Below are positions 34,870 through 43,957 of a DNA stretch of 64,000 nucleotides, piece by piece. Below the pieces are notes generated by a model. That model searched no databases and had not been told where the DNA came from. It saw only the letters and a program-made list of their open reading frames with translations. The DNA comes from an uncultured Sinobacteraceae bacterium (GTDB lineage Bacteria; Pseudomonadota; Gammaproteobacteria; Steroidobacterales; Steroidobacteraceae): the NCBI GenBank assembly GCA_937902995.1, contig CALEKY010000114.1:1-64000 (forward strand), written 5' to 3'. Positions within the stretch are counted from its first letter, which is position 1. Each line of letters starts with the position of its first letter. Both the position numbers and the translations under genes were made by a program.

Positions 34870-36144
34870 ATGACATCACGCGTGCGTGCTGCGCTATGTG
34901 CGTTCTGCTCGGCCGCAGGGTTGGTGGTTTCGTCCGCCATGTCCGCTCCGACGATCGGTAAACAACTCGGGCTGCCGACGGCCGCGCCCGAATCCGTAGG
35001 ATTCTCGAGCACCGGGCTCGCAGCGCTCGACAAAGAGCTGCACGCGCTCGTCGATCAGAAAAAGCTCGCTGGCGTGACCACGCTCGTCGCGCGTCACGGC
35101 AAGATCGTGCATCTCGATACTTACGGTGCGGCAAATGCAAGTACGGGCGCGCCGCTCAAACCGGACAGCATCTTCCGCATCGCTTCGATGACGAAGCCGA
35201 TCGCCGGCGTCGCGATGATGCAGCTCTACGAACAGGGTAAGTGGAAGCTCGACGATCCGGTGGCGAAATTCATTCCCGAGTTTGCGAATCTACAGGTCAA
35301 GAAGCCAGGCGGCGGCACCGAGCCGATGAAATCGCCGATGACGATGGCGCAGCTCATGAGCCACAGCGCGGGCTTCGGCGTGAGCTCGGTCTACGAGAAC
35401 GCCAACCTCACGGAATCGGACCTGCAAGGCATGATCGACAAGCTCAAGACGCTGCCACTCGAAACCCAACCGGGCACGGCGTGGGACTACGGTCCGAGCG
35501 TGAACATCCAGGGTTACATCATCGAAAAATTGTCGGGGCAATCGCTCGACCGTTACTTCGAAGAGCACATCTTCAAACCACTCGGCATGGTCGATACGGG
35601 ATTCTGGGTTCCGCCCGAGAAGGCGGATCGGGTCGTTGCCATCCACACGTATGACGACCAAGGCAGAGTCATGGCGCAACCGAACAACCGTGTCGTGACG
35701 AGCCGTCCGAAATTCCTGTCGGCGAGCGGCGGATTGATGTCGACTGCCGCCGATTACTGGCGGTTTGCGCAGGCGCTCGCAAACGGCGGCGAGCTCGACG
35801 GCAAGCGCATTCTCAAGCCCGAAACCGTGAAGCTGATGAGAACGAACGTTCTCAAGCCCGGCGTCAAGGTCGATCTCTATGGTCCGAGCATGGAAGGCAT
35901 CGGCTTCGGAATGGACTTTGCGATCGTGATGGATCCCGCGGCAGCCGGGACGCCGCAAGGCGTCAATTCGTTTTATTGGGGCGGGGCGTTCGGCACGTGG
36001 TTCTGGATCGACCCCACCAATGATCTCGTCTTCGTGGGCATGATCCAGAACCTGAACGGCTCGCGCCCGAACATGGGCACGCCACCGGTGCGCAATATTT
36101 CGATCGACGCCACGTACAAAGCGCTCGTCGACCGCAGCAAATGA
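34870..36144 (+). CDS. Exported serine hydrolase, class C beta-lactamase fold
   Basis: A 424-residue protein with a signal peptide ending near SSAMSA. The nucleophile motif is SMTK (S106, K109) in FRIASMTKPIAGVAMM, and the second motif region reads WDYGPSVNIQGYIIEKLSGQ with tyrosine as likely base. The C-terminus has a KTG-box equivalent, WGGAFGTWFWIDPTNDLVFVGM. These features fit the beta-lactamase-related esterases/D-aminopeptidases (EstB-like) rather than a true antibiotic-resistance enzyme. The stop lies four bases from the stop of the convergent DUF819 gene. Confidence 0.87.
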   Translation: MTSRVRAALCAFCSAAGLVVSSAMSAPTIGKQLGLPTAAPESVGFSSTGLAALDKELHALVDQKKLAGVTTLVARHGKIVHLDTYGAANASTGAPLKPDSIFRIASMTKPIAGVAMMQLYEQGKWKLDDPVAKFIPEFANLQVKKPGGGTEPMKSPMTMAQLMSHSAGFGVSSVYENANLTESDLQGMIDKLKTLPLETQPGTAWDYGPSVNIQGYIIEKLSGQSLDRYFEEHIFKPLGMVDTGFWVPPEKADRVVAIHTYDDQGRVMAQPNNRVVTSRPKFLSASGGLMSTAADYWRFAQALANGGELDGKRILKPETVKLMRTNVLKPGVKVDLYGPSMEGIGFGMDFAIVMDPAAAGTPQGVNSFYWGGAFGTWFWIDPTNDLVFVGMIQNLNGSRPNMGTPPVRNISIDATYKALVDRSK

Positions 36145-36148
36145 GCGG

Positions 36149-37372
36149 TCAACCGCCGGCCACGATGCGCATCGCGTGACCGGTGAGCCAGCCGCAGTAG
36201 GTGCCGAGCGCATAGCCGAGCACCGCGAGCAAGACGCCCACCGGTGCGAGCGACGGATGGAATGCGCCCGCGACGACCGGCGCACTGGCTGCCGCGCCGA
36301 TGTTCGCCTGGCTGCCCACGGCCAGATAGAACACCGGCGCGCGCAGCACACGCGCAACGAGCAGCAGCAATCCGCCGTGGATCAGAATCCACGTCGCGCC
36401 GACCCCGAACAAACCTGGATTCGTGAAGATCGCATGCAGATCCATTTGCATGCCGATCGTCGCGACCAATATGTAGACCAGCACCGAACCCACCTTCGAC
36501 GCACCGGCCCCTTCGAGTTTGCGTGCGGGCGTCAACGACAGCAGCATGCCGATGGTCGTTGCGATCACGACGATCCAGAAAAACTCGCTCGCCAGCGACA
36601 TGCGCTCCGCCCACGCCTGTCCTTTGAAGGCTGCCGCGAGCGGCGCGCCGAGCCAATGCGACAGCCCCATCGCGCCGAAACCGACGCCAGCGATGATCAT
36701 TAGATCGGCGAGGCTGGGAATGCGCGAATTCTCGAGCTGAAATCGCGTCATTTGTTCGCGCAAAGCCGTAATGGCGCTCGTATCGGCGCCGCGCTTCGCG
36801 TCGAGCTCGTCTGCACGGCCGGCAAGATACAAGAGGAACGCCATCCACAGGCTGGCGACGACCACATCGACCGCCACCATCATGCCGAACAGATTCTCGT
36901 CGACGCCGAACACTTCTTTCATAGCGGCTTGATTCGCGCCGCCGCCGATCCAGCTGCCCGCAAGCGTCGCCATCCCGCTCCATACGTCGCCGGCTACGGT
37001 TTCCGGGCTCAACCGACTCCAGAGCCAAAGTGCGAGCGGCCCGCCGATCATGACGCCGGCCGTGCCGGTCAAGAACAGAATGATGGATTTCGGACCGAGA
37101 CGCGCGATGGCCGGAAAGTCGATCGAGAGCGTGAGCAGCACCAAGGTCGCCGGCAACAGATAGCGCGTGGCAATCGAATACAGCGCTGAGGAGCTGCTAT
37201 CGATCAAACCGATCGTGTTGTACAGCGCGGGCAGGAAATAACAGAGCACGAGCGCAGGCACATACCGATAGAACCGGCGCCAGAAGGGCGCGTTCGATTG
37301 CGTCGTCCAGAAAATGGCGCCAAGGGTCGCGGACAGCAGTCCCAAAATGACGGCGTCGTTCGTGATCGGCAT
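36149..37372 (-). CDS. DUF819 family integral membrane protein
   Basis: A 407-residue protein with about ten to twelve hydrophobic helices. The signature ATLAGSWIGGGANQAAMKE and the C-terminal SQANIGAAASAPVVAGAF mark the DUF819 family (YjcL type), distantly like sodium/carboxylate exchangers. Start 37372 is set by GGGAGGA five bases upstream. Function is unproven; a transporter is likely. A strong intrinsic terminator separates it from the serine hydrolase gene upstream on the same strand. Confidence 0.85.
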   Translation of the reverse strand: MPITNDAVILGLLSATLGAIFWTTQSNAPFWRRFYRYVPALVLCYFLPALYNTIGLIDSSSSALYSIATRYLLPATLVLLTLSIDFPAIARLGPKSIILFLTGTAGVMIGGPLALWLWSRLSPETVAGDVWSGMATLAGSWIGGGANQAAMKEVFGVDENLFGMMVAVDVVVASLWMAFLLYLAGRADELDAKRGADTSAITALREQMTRFQLENSRIPSLADLMIIAGVGFGAMGLSHWLGAPLAAAFKGQAWAERMSLASEFFWIVVIATTIGMLLSLTPARKLEGAGASKVGSVLVYILVATIGMQMDLHAIFTNPGLFGVGATWILIHGGLLLLVARVLRAPVFYLAVGSQANIGAAASAPVVAGAFHPSLAPVGVLLAVLGYALGTYCGWLTGHAMRIVAGG

Positions 37373-37437
37373 GAGTCCTCCCGTGATCGCGTCCGGGAAT
37401 TCTCGATGCGCGAAGCCTCGACGGCAATGCACATACG

Positions 37438-37475
37438 AAAAAAGAGCGGGACGACGCTCGCCCCGCTCTTTCTTT
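37438..37475 (-). terminator. Intrinsic terminator between two minus-strand genes
   Basis: AAAGAGCGGG (37441-37450) and CCCGCTCTTT (37462-37471) form a perfect 10-bp stem; on the minus strand the stem runs straight into a T-rich tail (37438-37446). It ends transcription of the PKD-serine hydrolase gene before the DUF819 gene. Confidence 0.88.
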
Positions 37476-37504
37476 CGGCGCCGATCAGGTCGTCCGTGAC
37501 GATC

Positions 37505-39022
37505 TCAAGGATTCGTCACCGACTGCGCGATCGGCGTCAGGAACGGACGCAATACTTCATAGTTGCCGTCCCATAGAGCCGTTCCGTCCGAAAGCGCTCG
37601 CCAGTGTGGACCGTCAGGGCTGTCCGGATCGCTGCCCACGCGCGACACGACGAGATCGAGACTCGGGATCACCACGATCAAGCTGTCGCCCAAGCCCCAG
37701 GCCCCATACGCATCTCTCGGCACGTCGGGTAGCTGTCCGGTCGCGTTCGTCCACCACATCAAACCGTACGTGACATTTGCCGAAGGGAAGCCGGTCGGAT
37801 CTGCAAGCGTGGCCGCTGCCGTCTCCGTACGCGGCGTGGAGACCATTTGCACGAACTCTTCCGAGACGATGCGTTGATCACGCCACACGCCCTTCCGCAA
37901 GAACAACAACCCGACGCGCGCCATCGCGTTCGGGTTCACTGCCATACCCGAAGCGAACTCCCGCATTTGAATCGAACCGACGGGCGGCCGCGGCGTACTC
38001 GCCCCCGGAACTCGCCATTGCACGTCGTCTGTCGTCATGTTGAGCGAGCTCCACACCTGTTCGGTGAGCACATCGTTCAAGTCTCGTTGAAACACGTTCG
38101 TCAACGCATCGGCGAGCCAGTTCAGTCCGCCGTCCGAATACGCCCACGTCGTGCCGGGCGCGAATACGAGATCGACGGCGCTGTCGCCCGGCTTGGCGAA
38201 ACCGGCTATGTGGGTCGCGAGCTGCTGAATCGTGATCTGCGACAACCAGTTCGTATCGGGCGGCGTTGGATCTGCGGCATCCTGCCCGAAGCCCGGATAG
38301 CGCGATTGCACCGTGTCGCCGAGCGCAACTCGCTGCTCGTCGATTGCGACTCCGAGGATGAGGCTGCCGATCGATTTCGTTACGGATTTGACGCTCACGC
38401 GTTCGTCGATCGGTCCCCATTGGTGCACGAGATATCCGTGACGCACGATCATTCCGGATCCGCCGCCGGTGAGGGCATACGCTTCGGCTTCCTGCAATCG
38501 CGCCCCATCCATTCCGACCTCATCGGGCGTTGCCGTCACCCACCCATGATTAGGATCGGATTCGACATCCACGCCAGGCCATACCTCGCTCACCTCGCCC
38601 GCCGGCGTCACCGTAATCTGGACGGTGTCGGCTGCGTTCGCCTGGCCGTCGCTTACCGTCAAGGTCAATGTATAAGTACTCGCGTTCGCGAAGGTGACTT
38701 GTGTCGTCGCGGCGGATGCGTCGACGAACGAGACGCCTTCGGATGGCGAAGCGGTCCATGAGAATGACAGCGAGTCGTTGTCCGGATCGGTCGCGCCGCC
38801 TTGGAGCTCCACTGAATTCGTCGGCAACTGAATGGTTTGATCTGGACCTGCATTCACCGTCGGTGCGGTATTCGATGCGGGCGATGAATTCGGCGGGCTC
38901 GGCGGAGGAGAATTATCGCCGCCTCCGCCGCATGCAGTCAGCGTCAACATCGCCAACGTGACGACGAAGAACGAAGTTGAGCTGGCACTGAGCCGAGCGC
39001 ACTCTGAATTGGACCGATACAT
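37505..39022 (-). CDS. Lipoprotein serine hydrolase with PKD-like domain
   Basis: A 505-residue lipoprotein. The lipobox LTLTAC gives acylated C31, followed by a Gly/Asp/Pro/Ser linker. Residues 53-140 are a PKD/cadherin-like Ig domain (TVNAGPDQTIQLP; TYTLTLTVSDGQANAADTV). From residue 160 onward is a beta-lactamase-fold hydrolase with SVTK (S213, K216) and a late WALGDSLIVVIPSLDLVV-type segment. The start is set by a GAGG site 8 bases upstream of the ATG at 39022. The protein is probably cell-surface or periplasmic; the Ig domain may bind glycans or proteins. Substrate unknown. Confidence 0.85.
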   Translation of the reverse strand: MYRSNSECARLSASSTSFFVVTLAMLTLTACGGGGDNSPPPSPPNSSPASNTAPTVNAGPDQTIQLPTNSVELQGGATDPDNDSLSFSWTASPSEGVSFVDASAATTQVTFANASTYTLTLTVSDGQANAADTVQITVTPAGEVSEVWPGVDVESDPNHGWVTATPDEVGMDGARLQEAEAYALTGGGSGMIVRHGYLVHQWGPIDERVSVKSVTKSIGSLILGVAIDEQRVALGDTVQSRYPGFGQDAADPTPPDTNWLSQITIQQLATHIAGFAKPGDSAVDLVFAPGTTWAYSDGGLNWLADALTNVFQRDLNDVLTEQVWSSLNMTTDDVQWRVPGASTPRPPVGSIQMREFASGMAVNPNAMARVGLLFLRKGVWRDQRIVSEEFVQMVSTPRTETAAATLADPTGFPSANVTYGLMWWTNATGQLPDVPRDAYGAWGLGDSLIVVIPSLDLVVSRVGSDPDSPDGPHWRALSDGTALWDGNYEVLRPFLTPIAQSVTNP

Positions 39023-39424
39023 TTCGTGAACCTCATGTTGTCCGCCCGTGCGGCCGCGGACTTGTTGCATGAAACGTGCACAGTCCAGAGCAGACTTGGC
39101 ACGTGGGGCACGGCGCGACGCGTGCCGCATGGAAAACAGGTGCGAAAAGCCACCGAGAACCCGCAACGCTATTGAAGTTTCCGACGACGTTTCGCGTGCG
39201 CTCCGCGTTGAAAAATTTGCACCGTTCGAAAACACGCTTGTCGACAGTTCAATGAGTCGGGGAAAACAAGGCGAGGCAAGCGAGACTTCGGGCATGGAGA
39301 GATAATGCGAAGTCAAAAGCCTCGACGTGACGCGTACTCCCGAAGTCTGTCAGTGACCTGTCCCCGGTGGCCGGTCGCCTGTAACCTTTAGCCTGTAGCT
39401 TTTCCAACCAAGCGAGGACCCCCG
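39023..39424. other. Divergent intergenic region with heptad element H7
   Basis: These 402 bases separate the lipoprotein hydrolase start from the YCII gene start and should hold both promoters. No credible gene is seen. Positions 39355-39402 hold degenerate words CCTGTCC, GCCGGTC, GCCTGTA, ACCTTTA, GCCTGTA. Unlike most heptad loci this one touches no gene end. Confidence 0.5.
39343..39402. repeat. Heptad element H7 (GCCTGTA words)
   Basis: GCCTGTA-type words with an internal CCGGTGGCCGG core at 39364-39374. It stands in a divergent region, so it is an exception to the usual position at gene ends. It ends 22 bases before the YCII start codon. Confidence 0.6.
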
Positions 39425-39844
39425 ATGCTATATGCCGTACTGATCTACGACCTGGAATCCGAAGTCGGCAACTTGAGCGACAGCGAGATGGCCAAGCTCA
39501 TTGCGAATCACGAGCGCGTCCAACAGAAGCTCGCCGCGGAAAAAAAGCTCGGACCGGTCGCACGGCTCATGCCGACGACGTCCGCGATGACGCTGAAACA
39601 GCGCGAGAATCTCGTCGTCGACGGACCGTTTGCGGAGACGAAGGAACAATTGCTCGGCTTCTACATGATCGACTGCGCGTCGCAGGAAGAAGCGCTACAG
39701 GAAGCCAAGCTCATCGGCGGCGCGTGCAACGCACGCACGCTCGAAGTGCGACCCGTTCAGCTGTTCTATCCAGGCATCGGACTAGGGAAAGTGGAACCGG
39801 AGAGATTTGTTCCGCGCGAACGTGCGGAACAGGCTGTAGGATGA
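39425..39844 (+). CDS. YCII-related (DGPF) domain protein
   Basis: A 139-residue dimeric alpha+beta barrel protein of the YCII/DGPF family. The marker VVDGPFAETKEQLLGFYMID lies at residues 64-83. Such proteins are often encoded beside ECF sigma factors, but none is adjacent here, and their function is unknown. A GAGGA site lies upstream. The last codons and stop (AVG then TGA) lie inside the CTGTAGG-ATGAAAG words of heptad element H8, so the natural C-terminus may once have been longer. Confidence 0.87.
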   Translation: MLYAVLIYDLESEVGNLSDSEMAKLIANHERVQQKLAAEKKLGPVARLMPTTSAMTLKQRENLVVDGPFAETKEQLLGFYMIDCASQEEALQEAKLIGGACNARTLEVRPVQLFYPGIGLGKVEPERFVPRERAEQAVG

Positions 39845-39925
39845 AAGACTGAAGGCTGAAGGAAGAGGCGCGCACTTGCGCGCCATTCCTCCTAGAGCCC
39901 AGAGCCGAGCGCCCTACTTCTGGGC
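39832..39925. repeat. Heptad element H8
   Basis: Left arm: CTGTAGG, ATGAAAG, ACTGAAG, GCTGAAG (39834-39861) with the TGA stop of the YCII gene. Core: perfect 7-bp palindrome GGCGCGC-ACTT-GCGCGCC (39867-39884). Right arm: AGAGCCC/AGAGCCG words with CTA, which reads TAG on the minus strand, running to the stop codon of the minus-strand gene ending at 39914. Confidence 0.8.
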
Positions 39926-40951
39926 TCTCGCCCTCTCCTCCTCGCGTGCCCCCGCAAGAATGCCAGGTAGCGCGTAGTTGCCTTCGTGGCAGGCGTACTC
40001 GTAGATCGGCTGATTGGAGGCATTGAAGACGAGCTCGCCGCTCCAAGGTTGTTCGAACGTGGTCGGATCCTCGATCGTGAACCGATAGAAGATCTGTGTC
40101 GGACTGATGCGCGTCAGGCGCTCGGTCACTTTGAGGTTCTCGGCAGCGCCTCGGAAATTCTGCTCGGCACGGAAATTCGTCGTCTCGATCACGAGCGTGT
40201 CGCCTTCGTACCAACCGATCGAATCGCCCATCCAGAACCGCATGCTCGCCGGGCGATGCTGCGAGTTCAGGCGCACGATGCGCGCATCGTGAACCATCTC
40301 GACATGGATCAGCACTTCATCCTTCGTTTGCACGATCTGATAGTTGTTGTTGTAGAGCAGCGGGAGCATCGGCGGTCCCGCGCTCGAACCGAACGACAGG
40401 ATGCAGCGCTCGCCGAGCGGGCGGATTTCCGGACCGTCAGCGCTCCCCGCTGACCGAAATGCAGCGAACCGCTGTTGCAGCCTTGCGCGTGCTTCCGGCT
40501 TGAGCGGCGGCACGCGACCGTTCCTCGGCTCGACGATGATCGACGTGCGCCGCTCGCCGTCGATCGAGATCAATTGATTGCCCGGATCCACCCAGAAGTG
40601 GTTGTACCCGCAATTCACGCCCGTGAACCCGCCGCCGCAATCCTTGGGCAAGTCCAGGATGCCGAGCTTCGGATCGGTGGGCTTGTTCTGTTCCTCGCGG
40701 AAATCTGCGTTTTCTTTTTCGATGGCCAGCGCTTCCTCTTCGCTGATCGTCAGGCGGTCGCCGAACCGTGCTTCGCGCTCGAGCGGCGTAATCGTCGCGT
40801 TCGTCCAGAACCCCTGAAGATCCGGATAGCCGTGCGAAGTGCGCGGCGGCTTCCAACCCTTGGCGGGCTCCGCAGCGAGCGCCGTTGACGCCAACAACAC
40901 AGTGCTCGCAATACAGCTGGCGAGCGCAATTCCGAAGCTTCGAATCCGCAT
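39914..40951 (-). CDS. Exported protein of unknown function
   Basis: A 345-residue protein with a signal peptide (MRIRSFGIALASCIASTVLL) and cleavage near STALAAEP. It resembles a group of secreted proteins common in sphingomonads and Steroidobacter-like bacteria that open with a SHGYPDLQGFWTNATITPLER segment and repeat lipocalin-like beta strands (GWYEGDTLVIETTNFRAEQNF). I know no assigned activity. Start 40951 has GGGGGT just upstream. The four cysteines outside the signal peptide may form disulfides (CGGGFTGVNC; GERCILSF; EYACHEG). Confidence 0.75.
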   Translation of the reverse strand: MRIRSFGIALASCIASTVLLASTALAAEPAKGWKPPRTSHGYPDLQGFWTNATITPLEREARFGDRLTISEEEALAIEKENADFREEQNKPTDPKLGILDLPKDCGGGFTGVNCGYNHFWVDPGNQLISIDGERRTSIIVEPRNGRVPPLKPEARARLQQRFAAFRSAGSADGPEIRPLGERCILSFGSSAGPPMLPLLYNNNYQIVQTKDEVLIHVEMVHDARIVRLNSQHRPASMRFWMGDSIGWYEGDTLVIETTNFRAEQNFRGAAENLKVTERLTRISPTQIFYRFTIEDPTTFEQPWSGELVFNASNQPIYEYACHEGNYALPGILAGAREEERARAQK

Positions 40952-41230
40952 GGCACCCCCGATCCGGTCGCTGCGGCAATCCATACCGCTCTTATGAATT
41001 GGACACCCACTATTTACCGGAAACCGATCGATTCTGGTAGATCGGGGATACCGGCGACCTCTCATGCTCGGTTGAGCGCACATACCGGCGATTCTGATGG
41101 GGGGACACGTGCCACCCTAACCCCTCACGTCGCACAGGATCCGATCCTTGTACGGGCAAAGCACCAGCCGCTGTTAAGCTCGCGACAGACTCTGACGAGC
41201 TTCGACACGATCGGCGAAATTGTCCTTCGA
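40952..41230. other. Divergent region upstream of ligD
   Basis: A 279-base region between the divergent exported-protein gene and ligD. The ligD frame is open back to 40994, but upstream codons look unlike protein sequence, so this is treated as a promoter region. No clear operator was found. Confidence 0.4.
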
Positions 41231-43933
41231 ATGAAGCAAGCGCTCGAACCCTACGCCAAGAAGCGGACATTCTCCGCGACTCCAGAGCCGCCGCCCGCGC
41301 TTGCCGAGAATCGACGCGGTCCTCTCCTGTTCGTCGTTCAGAAGCACGCTGCAAGCCACCTTCATTACGACTTCCGCTTGGAATTGGACGGCGTGCTGAA
41401 GTCGTGGGCGATTCCGAAAGGCCCTTCGCTCGATCCGAACGAAAAACGCCTTGCCGTCGAGACCGAGGATCACCCGTTCGACTACGCCTCGTTCGAAGGC
41501 GTCATTCCGCCGAAGCAATACGGCGCCGGCAAAGTGATCGTGTGGGACTGCGGCGTGTATTCGCCGGACGAAGATCAGCGTTATGCATTCGGCGATAGGG
41601 AGGCTGCGCAGGCACGCATTCGCGAGGGCCTAGCAAGCGGCAAGCTGAGCTTCTTTCTCCGCGGCGAGAAGCTCAAAGGCTCGTTCGCCCTCGTGAAAAC
41701 GAAGGGCGATCAATGGCTGTTGATCAAGCACAAGGATCGCCATTGCGCTGGCGATGACGTTCTCGCCCGTCACCGTTCGGTGCTCTCGGGACTATCGGTG
41801 GACGAGCTCACTGCCGCCACGAACCTCGAACGCATACCGGCCGCGCGCTTGACGCCGGAAGGTCCGCGCGAACGCTTTCCGGAGCGGCTCGCACCGATGC
41901 TCGCCGAGACCGGCTCGACACCGAAAACGGATCCGAATTGGCTCTACGAGCCCAAGCTCGACGGCTATCGCGCGCTCGCATTCATCCGCGACGGTAAGGC
42001 ACGCCTGATCTCGCGCGGCGGGCTCGACATCAGCGCTCCCTATCCCGCAGTCATCGCCGATCTCGAGCAACAAGCGGTGGGATCGATGATCCTGGACGGC
42101 GAGCTCGTGGCCTATGGCGCGGACGGCAAACCCTCCTTTGCGGCTCTACAAAAGCGCGCGCAATTGACGACCGCGAAAGAGATCGCCGCTGCGGAGCGCG
42201 AATCGCGCGTCGCCTTCGTCTGTTTCGATCTGTTGCATTTCGAAGGCTTGAATTTGCGCGCACATCCCTACTGCGAACGGCGCCGTTATCTCGCGCAGTG
42301 CGTCCTCCCCACCAAGAACGTACAGCTCGTGCATGTCGCTTCCGACGCCGAGCAACTGTACGAGGCTGCACTTGCGCTCGGCTTCGAGGGCATCATCGCC
42401 AAACGCAAGGACAGCCCGTATCAGCCGGGCAAGCGCAGCGCTGCGTGGCTCAAGTTCAAGGCGACGCACACGGAAGAGTTCGTGATCGGCGGCTACACGC
42501 AAGGCCGCGGCTCGCGACAAAGCTTGGGCGCGCTGCTGCTCGGCACTTGGGAGGGCGACAAACTGCGCTACGTGGGTCACGTCGGCTCCGGCCTCGACGA
42601 AGCCACGATCGAAGCGCTTCGTCCGCGATTGGCCAAGCTGACGCGCAAGAAGCATCCGTTTGCGACGAAACCCGATCTGCATCGCCCGACGGTCTGGGTC
42701 GAGCCGAAGCTCGTCGCCGAAGTGACATTTCAGAGCCGTACGCCGGCGGGGATGTTGCGCGCACCCGTCTTCGTGCGCATGCGCGAGGACAAGAGCGCCG
42801 AAGAGATCGGACGACGAACGAAGACCGCTCGCCGCAAACCCGCGACGCGCACCCCCGCAAACGAGATCGAGCAAATCGCCGAGCAACTCGCGAGTCCGCG
42901 GCAGGAGCTCACGCTGCTGGTCGGCGATGCGCGCATCAAGCTGACGAATCTCGATCGCGAATACTGGCCCGGCAATCGATCCGCGAAGCTCGCACCGGTC
43001 ACGAAGCGCGATCTACTTCGTTATTTGGCGGCCGTCTCGCCGTACATGTTGCCTCATCTCAAGGATCGTCCCCTCACGATGATTCGCATGCCGGAAGGCA
43101 TCGGCGGCGAGCGGTTCTTTCAGAAACATTGGGAACAATCGCTGCCGGACTTCGTGGAAACGGTCAAAGTGTTCTCCGGGCACAAAGACGAGAGTCACGG
43201 CTACATTCTCGCGAACAACTTGCCGACGCTGCTGTGGCTCGGCCAAGTCGGTACGCTCGAATTTCACGTCTGGCATTCCCGCGTAACGACGGATGTCGAC
43301 GCGCTCTCGAAGAGCCTCGATTTCGATTCCTCCCTCGATGCCCTGGAGCGATCGGTCGCCAATTACCCCGACTATCTCGTCTTCGACATCGACCCGTACA
43401 TCTACTCCGGCAAGGAGCCGCCCGGCGCCGAACCTGAGTACAACAAGAAGGCCTTCGCGATGGGCAAGAAAGTCGCGTTCTGGCTACGGGCGCTGTTGCG
43501 CGAGCTACGGCTCGAGGCCCTCGTGAAGACCTCGGGAAAGACGGGCCTGCACGTATTCGTACCGATATGCCGGACATTGACCTTTACCGAGGCGCGCCAC
43601 GTCTGCGAGCTCATCGGCCGGCACCTGATGCGCGAGCACCCCCGCGAAATCACCATGGAGTGGGCCGTCGTCAAACGGACCGGGAAGATCTTCATCGACT
43701 ACAACATGAATGTCCGCGGTAAGACCTTGAATTCGGCCTATTCGCCGCGGGGCGTTCCGGGCGCGCCGGTCTCGATGCCGTTGACTTGGGAAGAGCTGGA
43801 GGCGGCCGAACCGGGGCAGTTCACCGTGCGTAATGTACTGTCCCGCTTGGAAAGAACCGGCGATCGGTGGCATGATGCATTAACTTCCAAGCAGAACCTT
43901 ACTGAATTACTTAGTAATTTCTCCGCCGGATAG
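41231..43933 (+). CDS. ligD: ATP-dependent DNA ligase D (PE-LIG-POL)
   Basis: A 900-residue multifunctional end-joining enzyme with domain order phosphoesterase, ligase, polymerase. The phosphoesterase (about residues 30-190) has HASHLHYDFRLE-type metal-site sequence. The ligase nucleophile is K242 in EPKLDGYRAL; KFKATHTEEF is the later ligase motif. The polymerase/primase domain (about residues 560-870) has the catalytic pair D719 and D721 in FDIDP and HVWHSR. LigD repairs double-strand breaks with Ku, trimming 3' ends, adding ribonucleotides and sealing. The ku gene follows after 24 bases. Start 41231 matches the usual N-terminal length. Confidence 0.95.
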   Translation: MKQALEPYAKKRTFSATPEPPPALAENRRGPLLFVVQKHAASHLHYDFRLELDGVLKSWAIPKGPSLDPNEKRLAVETEDHPFDYASFEGVIPPKQYGAGKVIVWDCGVYSPDEDQRYAFGDREAAQARIREGLASGKLSFFLRGEKLKGSFALVKTKGDQWLLIKHKDRHCAGDDVLARHRSVLSGLSVDELTAATNLERIPAARLTPEGPRERFPERLAPMLAETGSTPKTDPNWLYEPKLDGYRALAFIRDGKARLISRGGLDISAPYPAVIADLEQQAVGSMILDGELVAYGADGKPSFAALQKRAQLTTAKEIAAAERESRVAFVCFDLLHFEGLNLRAHPYCERRRYLAQCVLPTKNVQLVHVASDAEQLYEAALALGFEGIIAKRKDSPYQPGKRSAAWLKFKATHTEEFVIGGYTQGRGSRQSLGALLLGTWEGDKLRYVGHVGSGLDEATIEALRPRLAKLTRKKHPFATKPDLHRPTVWVEPKLVAEVTFQSRTPAGMLRAPVFVRMREDKSAEEIGRRTKTARRKPATRTPANEIEQIAEQLASPRQELTLLVGDARIKLTNLDREYWPGNRSAKLAPVTKRDLLRYLAAVSPYMLPHLKDRPLTMIRMPEGIGGERFFQKHWEQSLPDFVETVKVFSGHKDESHGYILANNLPTLLWLGQVGTLEFHVWHSRVTTDVDALSKSLDFDSSLDALERSVANYPDYLVFDIDPYIYSGKEPPGAEPEYNKKAFAMGKKVAFWLRALLRELRLEALVKTSGKTGLHVFVPICRTLTFTEARHVCELIGRHLMREHPREITMEWAVVKRTGKIFIDYNMNVRGKTLNSAYSPRGVPGAPVSMPLTWEELEAAEPGQFTVRNVLSRLERTGDRWHDALTSKQNLTELLSNFSAG

Positions 43934-43957
43934 CCGGGGCTCGACGCAAGGTGACGT

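Noticed and set aside
40994..41230. Upstream extension of ligD by 79 codons.
   Set aside because: The added residues do not resemble LigD N-termini, and family members begin close to the ATG at 41231.
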